The notes under the pieces are model-generated. The model made no database searches, was not told the origin of the DNA, and was given only the letters and a program-made list of their open reading frames with translations. Below are positions 1-4,970 of a DNA stretch of 6,730 nt, piece after piece. Position 1 is the first letter of the stretch; the number at the start of each line of letters is the position of its first letter. The stretch comes from Candidatus Omnitrophota bacterium (GTDB taxonomy: Bacteria; Omnitrophota; Koll11; Gygaellales; JAQTUY01): the NCBI GenBank assembly GCA_028707105.1, contig JAQTUY010000088.1, forward strand, positions 1-6,730, in the 5' to 3' direction. The position numbers and the translations under genes were made by a program.

Positions 1-14
1 TTGATAAAATATTA

Positions 15-82
15 AAAACGGGGTCAGACCTAATTTTTCTGTCTTACGCCTAATCGTAAAAAATTAGGTCTGACCCCGTTTT
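15..82. repeat. Long palindromic (REP/RAYT-like) hairpin repeat
   Basis: Two perfect 24-bp arms (15-38 and 59-82) are inverted around a 20-nt centre. Each arm contains the core GGGGTCAGACC followed by TAATTTTT. The centre holds a second, smaller inverted repeat, TTACG (44-48) against CGTAA (55-59, overlapping the first base of the right arm). From memory, GGTCAGACC-type palindromes like this are dispersed in many candidate-phylum and deltaproteobacterial genomes near IS200-like Y1 (RAYT) transposases; no such transposase is present here. The right arm ends in four Ts, so the element might also act as a transcription terminator in either direction. It ends 6 nt before the tRNA, so any tRNA promoter lies upstream of or inside the repeat. 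Confidence 0.85.
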
Positions 83-88
83 AAAATT

Positions 89-162
89 GCGCCTGTAGCT
101 CATTAGGATAGAGCAACAGTTTCCTAAACTGTGTGTGGCAGGTTCGAATCCTGCCAGGCGCA
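89..162 (+). tRNA. tRNA-Arg (anticodon CCU)
   Basis: A full cloverleaf can be drawn by eye. The acceptor stem is GCGCCTG (89-95) with CAGGCGC (155-161). The D stem is GCTC/GAGC (98-101/111-114). The anticodon stem is ACAGT/ACTGT (116-120/128-132) with loop TTCCTAA and anticodon CCT at 123-125. The variable loop is 5 nt. The T stem is GCAGG/CCTGC (138-142/150-154) with the canonical loop TTCGAAT, and the discriminator is A162. The following bases are CAT, so the 3' CCA is not encoded and must be added by the CCA-adding enzyme. This tRNA reads AGG arginine codons. Confidence 0.96.
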
Positions 163-173
163 CATGTCTTTAT

Positions 174-821
174 ATGTACGATCTACATACCCATTCATTA
201 TTAAGCGATGGAGTGCTGGTGCCTTCCGAAATGGCGGTGCGTTACGCGGCGCTCGGCTATAAAACTATCGCTATCACTGATCACGTTGATTACAGCAATA
301 TTGAGCAGGTAGCCGCTTCAATAGTCAGGTTCACCAGCCATTGGCCCAAAAAGTCCGCGATCCGCGTTTTGCCCGGGGTGGAATTGACCCATTTGCCGCT
401 TGAGCAATTCAAGCCTTTGGTCAGGCTTGCGCGTTCAAAGGGCGTTAAGATCGTTGTCGGGCATGGGGAGACCCTGGCAGAGCCGGTCATCAAGGGGACT
501 AACCGCGCCGCCGTTAGCGCGGGAATAGATATCTTGGCGCATCCGGGCCTGATCACGGATGAGGATGCCCGGCTGGCCAAGGCTAACGGTGTGTTCCTGG
601 AGATAACCAGCCGCAGGGGGCATTGCCTTACCAACAGGCATGTTGCCGAAATGGCTCTTAAGACCGGCGCCAGGATGATCCTGGATACGGATGGCCACTC
701 TCCCGAAGATATGCTCAGTATTGATGATCTGGCTAAAATAGGCATTAAAGCCGGGCTTAAAAGGGGAGAAATAGAGGTTATTTACCGCGATGTCGGTAAG
801 TTCCTGAAAAGGTTCAAATAA
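174..821 (+). CDS. PHP-domain metal-dependent phosphoesterase (histidinol-phosphatase-like)
   Basis: 215 residues from the ATG at 174. The PHP fold (polymerase and histidinol phosphatase superfamily) hydrolyses phosphoesters with a two- or three-metal centre, and all expected ligand motifs are visible: HTHS (H5, H7), D12, TDH (H37), GVE (E70), GHGE (H97), AHPG (H123) and DTDGHS (D173, H175). It is a compact, cytoplasmic, single-domain protein. The real substrate cannot be read from the sequence; histidinol phosphate is only one possibility, and no his genes are nearby. The frame stays open upstream to an ATG at 135, but that codon lies inside the tRNA. The start at 174 is preferred because the PHP motif YDLHTHS follows it immediately. 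No Shine-Dalgarno sequence precedes 174, and only 11 nt separate it from the tRNA, so translation may follow tRNA processing on a nearly leaderless message. Confidence 0.88.
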   Translation: MYDLHTHSLLSDGVLVPSEMAVRYAALGYKTIAITDHVDYSNIEQVAASIVRFTSHWPKKSAIRVLPGVELTHLPLEQFKPLVRLARSKGVKIVVGHGETLAEPVIKGTNRAAVSAGIDILAHPGLITDEDARLAKANGVFLEITSRRGHCLTNRHVAEMALKTGARMILDTDGHSPEDMLSIDDLAKIGIKAGLKRGEIEVIYRDVGKFLKRFK

Positions 822-824
822 GTG

Positions 825-850
825 GCATATCCTTCGCTGGTATGCTTTAT
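825..850 (+). terminator. Weak terminator-like hairpin after the PHP gene
   Basis: GCATA (825-829) pairs with TATGC (841-845), extended by one G-U and one C-G pair around a small loop. It is followed by TTTAT. The stem is short and AT-rich and the T tract is interrupted, so termination here would be inefficient at best. It may instead be part of the repeat-like DNA that follows. Confidence 0.3.
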
Positions 851-875
851 GTAACTACTTGAAAATTATAAAGGT

Positions 876-933
876 GCGGGATTAATCCGCAGACGCTTCG
901 CTATAACTTACGTCGTTTCGCTCCGTAAGTTAT
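876..933. repeat. Two adjacent inverted repeats, probable dispersed intergenic element
   Basis: The first is an imperfect palindrome, GCGGGATTAATCCGC (876-890), which is symmetric except for one extra G. The second is a perfect 10-bp inverted repeat, ATAACTTACG (903-912) with CGTAAGTTAT (924-933), around an 11-nt loop. A near-duplicate 11-mer ending TTCGCT occurs at 892-902 and 912-922. There is no coding potential, and no U tract follows the second hairpin. The density of symmetry suggests a mobile or dispersed repeat rather than a plain spacer, but the window contains only this one copy. Confidence 0.5.
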
Positions 934-951
934 CTGTTCATTAAATTTTTC

Positions 952-978
952 TTGACAAGTTAGCCGAATTATGATAAT
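952..978 (+). promoter_or_regulatory. Sigma70-type promoter for the porin gene
   Basis: A perfect -35 box TTGACA (952-957) is followed by GATAAT (973-978) after a 15-bp spacer. TATGAT (970-975) is an alternative -10 with worse spacing. The spacer is shorter than the ideal 17 bp. Transcription would begin near 985, giving a leader of about 170 nt before the porin start codon. Confidence 0.6.
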
Positions 979-987
979 TTCATCACA

Positions 988-1038
988 ACTGGATATACCA
1001 TCAGAGATGACTTCAGTTCATGGCAAAAAAGGAGGTGA
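988..1038 (+). promoter_or_regulatory. Structured leader with an orphan Shine-Dalgarno sequence
   Basis: Right at the predicted 5' end of the porin transcript, ACTGGA (988-993) can pair with TTCAGT (1012-1017), enclosing CATC/GATG (999-1002/1006-1009). About 11 nt further on is AAGGAGGTGA (1029-1038), a 10-nt match to the 16S rRNA 3' tail. No ATG, GTG or TTG lies at a usable distance downstream of it; the next ATG is at 1072. A 22-codon frame (1020-1088) spans the motif but has no ribosome-binding site of its own. The arrangement resembles known mRNA-stabilising 5' elements (5' hairpins as in ompA, STAB-SD as in cry3A). That role is inferred. The rest of the leader to 1138 shows only a weak CTAGG/CCTAG pair (1096-1100/1113-1117). 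Confidence 0.45.
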
Positions 1039-1138
1039 AGACAAAAAAGGCCGGAAGTTATCAAATATCTGATGATATACATATATAGAAATATCCTAGG
1101 CATACAAAAAAACCTAGTTTCGATAAGTAGTTTTCCTT

Positions 1139-1147
1139 AAAGGAGGT
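1139..1147 (+). promoter_or_regulatory. Strong ribosome-binding site of the porin gene
   Basis: AAAGGAGGT lies 7 nt before the ATG at 1155. It fixes that start and signals high translation, in keeping with an abundant envelope protein. Confidence 0.9.
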
Positions 1148-1154
1148 AATACCA

Positions 1155-2609
1155 ATGAGTAAACGTTTAATATTTATTCTGGCCTTGGTGTTTGTTGCCA
1201 GCATGGTTGCCGGCGCCTACGCTGAAGTTCAGAATGTTAAAGTTAGCGGCGATATCTTGATGCGCGCTATCAGCAGGAAGAATTTCACCCTGAGCAAGGA
1301 CACGAAGTATGATACCGCGGGCTTCACCACCACCACCCGCGTCAGAGTGGATGCAGACCTTACTGATAACGTATCAACAACCGTAAGGTTATTGAATGAA
1401 AGAAGCTGGGGATTAGAGAACAACTGGAATGCGGCTGGCGTTGCGGACACCGATAAAAATACAGCGATCGATGTCGATTTAGCATATGTTACCCTGAAAG
1501 AGTTCTTATATTCTCCTTTGACCTTGACCATCGGTCGTCAGGAATTAAAGTTCGGGAACGGATTGATAATTGGCGATCCGGACACCGTTCTTTATGCTGA
1601 TGAAACGTACATACCTATGGATCTTAGCTCCAGGAAAGCCTTTGATGCTATCCGGGCGACCTTGAATTACGATCCGTTGATCATCGATTTAGTATACGCA
1701 AAGATCGATGAAACAGATGGTGCTTGGTGGCAGCAGGCTGGTTTGACCGAAAATAACGATACAAACCTCTGGGGTGTGAACGCGTTGTATAATTTAGGCA
1801 TGAACAACGCCACCGCGGAAGTATATTATTGGAAACGCGTGAACAAGGACAAGGATGCTACAACCGTTCTTAGCCCTGAAATGCTTTCCAAGAACGATAC
1901 CTGCAATACCTTTGGTTTCTTGGTCCAGGGTGAAGTTCTTCCTAAGACCTTGAAGGCCTCGGTTGAGTATGCGCGTCAGTACGGCACTGAAACAACCTAT
2001 TTAGGCAACAATATAGGTTATAACGCGAAACGCCGCGCTTGGGCGACCCAGGCGATGTTGACCTATCTTTACCAGGATCAGCCCGCGTTAGGGGCTATCT
2101 ATACTTATCTCTCCGGAGATAATGATGTATTTGCTGGTAAGGCCAAAGGTTGGGATCCGATGTTCACCGGCCAGATCGGAAACAACGTAGTATCCGCTAT
2201 CCTTCCCGCGAGCGATGTTCAGATAATCAACCTCTGGGGAGGTATGAAGCCTTCGGAAGATGTAACCATCTCCTTAGTCTATGGATACTATAGGCTGGTA
2301 AAAGAGATGCAGGATTTGGCGAATGGTACATTGTTACCTGATTATATACGTTTATTAGGTACAACTCCTTATGCCGCGAGTCTTGGAAATTCTTATTCCA
2401 TGACCGGTAAGAAGAGCCTGGGTAACGCGATCGATCTGACCGCGACCTACGATTATACCGAAGACGTGCAGTTTGGTCTGACCTTTGGTATGATGTTCCT
2501 GGGCGATGCTTTCCGCAAAGACACCGGAGCAGTATCCGGCTTGTTCGGTGTGGCAGCGAATAAAGAGAATCCTCGCCAGTTGATCGGTTCGATGAAGGTG
2601 ACATTCTAA
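1155..2609 (+). CDS. Outer-membrane beta-barrel porin-like protein (alginate-export-like)
   Basis: 484 residues. The start is set by the strong upstream ribosome-binding site. Residues 1-23 form a classical Sec signal peptide: basic SKR, a hydrophobic core, then AYA with predicted cleavage before E24. The mature part alternates polar and hydrophobic residues, is rich in Tyr, Asn, Asp and aromatics, and ends in VTF; a C-terminal Phe is the usual recognition signal for the BAM assembly machinery. The segment GRQELKFGNG (127-136), followed by a conserved-looking DLSSRKAFDAIR stretch, resembles the alginate-export/porin family. It should form a channel in the outer membrane for small, perhaps oligosaccharide, solutes, although the substrate is unknown. 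It has its own promoter, a long leader and a strong terminator, so it is a monocistronic and probably highly expressed gene. The family name is a resemblance read by eye; the barrel and export assignments are firmer. Confidence 0.85.
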   Translation: MSKRLIFILALVFVASMVAGAYAEVQNVKVSGDILMRAISRKNFTLSKDTKYDTAGFTTTTRVRVDADLTDNVSTTVRLLNERSWGLENNWNAAGVADTDKNTAIDVDLAYVTLKEFLYSPLTLTIGRQELKFGNGLIIGDPDTVLYADETYIPMDLSSRKAFDAIRATLNYDPLIIDLVYAKIDETDGAWWQQAGLTENNDTNLWGVNALYNLGMNNATAEVYYWKRVNKDKDATTVLSPEMLSKNDTCNTFGFLVQGEVLPKTLKASVEYARQYGTETTYLGNNIGYNAKRRAWATQAMLTYLYQDQPALGAIYTYLSGDNDVFAGKAKGWDPMFTGQIGNNVVSAILPASDVQIINLWGGMKPSEDVTISLVYGYYRLVKEMQDLANGTLLPDYIRLLGTTPYAASLGNSYSMTGKKSLGNAIDLTATYDYTEDVQFGLTFGMMFLGDAFRKDTGAVSGLFGVAANKENPRQLIGSMKVTF

Positions 2610-2624
2610 GTATGTTAATGTAAC

Positions 2625-2662
2625 AAAAACCCCTGGGGGAATTATTCCCCCGGGGGTTTTTT
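2625..2662 (+). terminator. Strong intrinsic terminator after the porin gene
   Basis: A 15-bp stem (2625-2639 with 2647-2661) has one G-U wobble and a CCCC/GGGGG-rich core. It encloses a 7-nt loop (AATTATT) and ends in a run of six Ts. The A-rich 5' arm makes it potentially bidirectional, though no convergent gene is present. It lies 15 nt after the porin stop codon. Confidence 0.95.
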
Positions 2663-2686
2663 ATTAACCCCAAATTTAGTTTTTTC

Positions 2687-2697
2687 AACCTCAGGTT
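2687..2697. promoter_or_regulatory. Small palindrome upstream of the GH57 gene
   Basis: AACCTCAGGTT is a perfect 5+1+5 palindrome 15 nt before the GH57 start codon, in a 50-nt gap after the porin terminator. I see no convincing -35/-10 pair and no Shine-Dalgarno sequence in this gap. It may be an operator or chance. Confidence 0.2.
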
Positions 2698-2712
2698 ATT
2701 ACACACCAAATT

Positions 2713-4266
2713 ATGTTATACCTCGCCTTTATCTACCATATGCACCAGCCTTATTATAAGGACCTTCTAACGGGCATGAGCCCTTTTCCCTGGGTGCGCC
2801 TTCATGGCATTAAAGATTACCTGGATATGGTTGAAATACTGCGTAGGTTTCCGGCAGTGCATCAGACCTTTAACCTTGTGCCTTCCCTTATAGAACAACT
2901 TGAGGATTATACGGCCGGAACGGTCAAAGACAGGTTTGTCGAGCTCACCCTTAAACCGGCGATCGAGCTTACCGCGGATGATCAGAAGTTTTTGCTTGAG
3001 CGTTTTTTTTCCATATTCCCCGATTATTGTATTGCCGTATCCCCGCGTTATTATGAACTATATTTAAAGAATAAGATCAAGGCCCCGTTCAGTACGCAGG
3101 ATTACTTGGACCTGCAGGTATGGTTTAACCTGGCCTGGTTTGATCCGTCTTTTAAGCAGAGTATGCCGGTCCTGCGCGACCTGGTCCGCAAAGCCCGTTT
3201 TTTTACCGAAGAAGATAAGCGTTTATGCCTGGATGCGCAACTCGAGGTTTTAAACAGGGTGATACCGGCGTATAAGGAGTTCATGGGCAAGGGGCAGGTT
3301 GAGGTCATATTGAGCCCGTTTTATCATCCCATTCTCCCGCTTTTGTATAACAGTAACATCGGCAAAGAAGCAAACCTGCGGGCTGTCTTGCCTAAAGCAG
3401 TGTTTAACTATCCGCAGGACGCCAAGTCTCAAGTCGACAGCGCGATATCTTTCTACAAGGAGCGGTTCGGCGCCCTGCCGCAAGGGATGTGGCCTTCGGA
3501 GGAATCAGTCTGTGAACATATACTCCCGATCCTCATTGACTCCGGAATTAAATGGATCATTACCGACGAAGCCATACTTTTTAAATCGTTAAGGAAGAAT
3601 AAAAGGGATACCCGGCTTATCTACAAGCCGCACCTGCTTAAAAGGAAGGATGGGCAGCTCAGTATCATTTTTCGCGACCGTAACCTTTCCGACCTTATCG
3701 GTTTTGAATATCACCGTTATCCCAAAGCGGAAGATGCCGTAAATGATTTTATGAAGCACCTGGAGAATATCGACAAGGCTTTTAAAGGGAAGGACCCGTT
3801 CGTGGCGGTAGCCCTGGACGGGGAGAATGCCTGGGAGTATTACCGTAATGACGGCCACGATTTCCTGGAGCTTCTTTACGCGCGGCTTTCGGAAAGTAAC
3901 TTCTTAAAATGCGTGACGGTAAATGAGTATTTGAATGAACGGCCCGCTAAAAATAATATAAAACACCTGGCAGCCGGCTCATGGATTAACGGCGATTTTT
4001 CCAAGTGGATCGGTTCGCCTTACAAGAACCTGGCCTGGGAGTATCTGATCAAGGCGCGCCGGGAATTTGAAAGCGTCAGCTCCGACTTTAAGGATTACGA
4101 ACTGGCGCGCAAGCAAATGGCGATCCTTGAGGGCAGCGATTGGTTCTGGTGGTACGGGGATGACCCCGGATATTTTGATGAACTTTTTCGCATGCATTTA
4201 TCCAATTTTTATAGTATAATAGGTAAAGATGTACCCGGGTATTTAAATAAGCCTCTTGAGCCGTAA
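2713..4266 (+). CDS. Glycoside hydrolase family 57 (alpha-glucan-active, amylase-like)
   Basis: 517 residues with no signal peptide, so a cytoplasmic enzyme. GH57 enzymes are retaining alpha-glucan hydrolases or transferases (alpha-amylase, amylopullulanase, 4-alpha-glucanotransferase, branching enzyme). The expected motifs appear in order: HMHQP at residues 9-13 (region 1), SPFYHPILPLL at 201-211 (region 2), GMWPSEES at 258-265 with E263 as likely nucleophile (region 3), and VALDGENAWE at 366-375 with D369 as likely acid/base (region 4). The C-terminal part is helical and aromatic-rich (SDWFWWYGDDPG), typical of the family. The start fits because the (beta/alpha)7 barrel begins at residue 2, but no Shine-Dalgarno sequence precedes it. 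Specificity cannot be set from motifs alone; hydrolysis or remodelling of stored glycogen is the natural guess given the glycogen-binding ParA fusion two genes downstream. Confidence 0.92.
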   Translation: MLYLAFIYHMHQPYYKDLLTGMSPFPWVRLHGIKDYLDMVEILRRFPAVHQTFNLVPSLIEQLEDYTAGTVKDRFVELTLKPAIELTADDQKFLLERFFSIFPDYCIAVSPRYYELYLKNKIKAPFSTQDYLDLQVWFNLAWFDPSFKQSMPVLRDLVRKARFFTEEDKRLCLDAQLEVLNRVIPAYKEFMGKGQVEVILSPFYHPILPLLYNSNIGKEANLRAVLPKAVFNYPQDAKSQVDSAISFYKERFGALPQGMWPSEESVCEHILPILIDSGIKWIITDEAILFKSLRKNKRDTRLIYKPHLLKRKDGQLSIIFRDRNLSDLIGFEYHRYPKAEDAVNDFMKHLENIDKAFKGKDPFVAVALDGENAWEYYRNDGHDFLELLYARLSESNFLKCVTVNEYLNERPAKNNIKHLAAGSWINGDFSKWIGSPYKNLAWEYLIKARREFESVSSDFKDYELARKQMAILEGSDWFWWYGDDPGYFDELFRMHLSNFYSIIGKDVPGYLNKPLEP

Positions 4267-4296
4267 TAATGGTGTGTAGCTTCAAGGTTTAAGATA

Positions 4297-4325
4297 TTGA
4301 CACAAATAGGGTTTTGTGTTATAAG
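4297..4325 (+). promoter_or_regulatory. Near-consensus promoter giving a probable leaderless transcript
   Basis: TTGACA (4297-4302) and TATAAG (4320-4325) are separated by exactly 17 bp, an 11 of 12 match to the sigma70 consensus. The expected transcription start, 6-8 nt after the -10 box, falls at 4331-4333, on the ATG of the next gene, which has no Shine-Dalgarno sequence. A perfect 7-bp inverted repeat, ACACAAA (4300-4306) with TTTGTGT (4313-4319), sits between the two boxes, where a repressor or activator could act on DNA. Confidence 0.75.
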
Positions 4326-4330
4326 AAATA

Positions 4331-4888
4331 ATGAAGAAAAAAGAAATATACGAACATTTAGCGGATATTTACCTGAGTTCTCCTAAGAAAAAGAAGGCGA
4401 AATCCGCGTATTCGATAAAGATCGATAAGAACACGCTCTTTGTCAGTTTAGCGACTATAGCTGTTTTTATTATTTTTATATCCGTGATCAGGACGCCCAG
4501 AGGCGTATCCAGCCTGGCCCTGGTGGTCCAGCCGCAAGCGGTTAAGATAAATTACGACCTTGGCGTTGTCAAGAGGGAAGTTTATTCCCTGGACCTGACG
4601 AACATGGACCTTTCCCGGTTCCGGGCGGTGAGCTTCGCCGTAAGAAAAAGCAATCCGGGCGATAATGTCCATTTGAAACTGGAGATGAACAGTTCTTTCC
4701 GGGAGGTCTCTGAGGTCTATATTTCCGGCCTTAAGGACAAATGGCAGGAGTTCCATATTTTTTTCAGGGATTTCAAGGGTATCTCCGATTGGTCGCGGCT
4801 GACCCGTATTTCTTTTGTGGTGGAGGAGTGGAACACCAGGGATAAGAAGGGCGTAATTTACATAGACGATATCAAGTTTTTAAGGTGA
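4331..4888 (+). CDS. Bitopic membrane protein with extracytoplasmic beta-sandwich-like domain
   Basis: 185 residues; I do not recognise a named family. Residues 1-34 are lysine-rich and predicted cytoplasmic (KKKEI, PKKKKAK). Residues 35-53 (TLFVSLATIAVFIIFISVI) form one transmembrane helix, and residues 54-185 would lie outside. That domain has alternating beta strands and ends in VIYIDDIKFLR. The YIDDI-type ending is common in galactose-binding-like jelly rolls such as CBM11 or CIA30-like domains, so carbohydrate binding is plausible but unproven. There is no LPXTG motif, lipobox or cleavable signal; the helix acts as a signal anchor with N-in topology. It lies 73 nt before the ParA fusion with no strong terminator between, so the two may share a message. 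The predicted promoter implies leaderless translation starting at this ATG. Confidence 0.8.
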   Translation: MKKKEIYEHLADIYLSSPKKKKAKSAYSIKIDKNTLFVSLATIAVFIIFISVIRTPRGVSSLALVVQPQAVKINYDLGVVKREVYSLDLTNMDLSRFRAVSFAVRKSNPGDNVHLKLEMNSSFREVSEVYISGLKDKWQEFHIFFRDFKGISDWSRLTRISFVVEEWNTRDKKGVIYIDDIKFLR

Positions 4889-4907
4889 GACATTGTTAAC
4901 CAGGCAT

Positions 4908-4970
4908 CCGGCGCTTATGGGTTTTGCGCCGGCGGCCCCGTGTGGGGCAGGAGGTTAAAATATGCGCCGG
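4908..4970 (+). promoter_or_regulatory. Structured translation-initiation region of the ParA-fusion gene
   Basis: CCGGCGC (4908-4914) can pair with GCGCCGG at 4926-4932. An identical GCGCCGG at 4964-4970 starts on the G of the ATG, so the same strand could instead cover the start codon. Between them lies GCCCC-GTGT-GGGGC (4935-4948), a tetraloop hairpin. AGGAGG (4949-4954) follows directly, 7 nt before the ATG at 4962. The ribosome-binding site is certain. The switch-like alternative pairing is inferred. Neither hairpin has the T tract of a terminator. Confidence 0.5.

Noticed and set aside
290..745. 151-codon open frame on the minus strand inside the PHP gene
   Set aside because: It is fully covered by a gene with all PHP metal-ligand motifs; the reverse frame shows no recognisable domain or ribosome-binding site.
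1020..1088. Small ORF MAKKEVKTKKAGSYQISDDIHI in the porin leader
   Set aside because: It has no ribosome-binding site before its ATG and contains the orphan Shine-Dalgarno sequence internally; 22 codons is too short to support without expression data.
988..1090. Riboswitch in the porin leader
   Set aside because: I could not match the segment to the conserved cores of any riboswitch class I know, such as c-di-GMP, SAM, TPP, cobalamin or fluoride.
1072..1140. Small ORF MIYIYRNILGIQKNLVSISSFP ending just before the porin ribosome-binding site
   Set aside because: The orphan Shine-Dalgarno sequence at 1029-1038 is 33 nt away, too far to serve it; composition looks like random AT-rich leader.
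2227..2709. 160-codon open frame on the minus strand overlapping the porin 3' end
   Set aside because: It crosses the intrinsic terminator, has Arg/Ser-rich low-complexity composition, and is the shadow of the porin coding frame.
4300..4319. Intrinsic terminator after the GH57 gene
   Set aside because: The ACACAAA/TTTGTGT hairpin is AT-rich and has no T tract after it; it fits better as an operator within the promoter.
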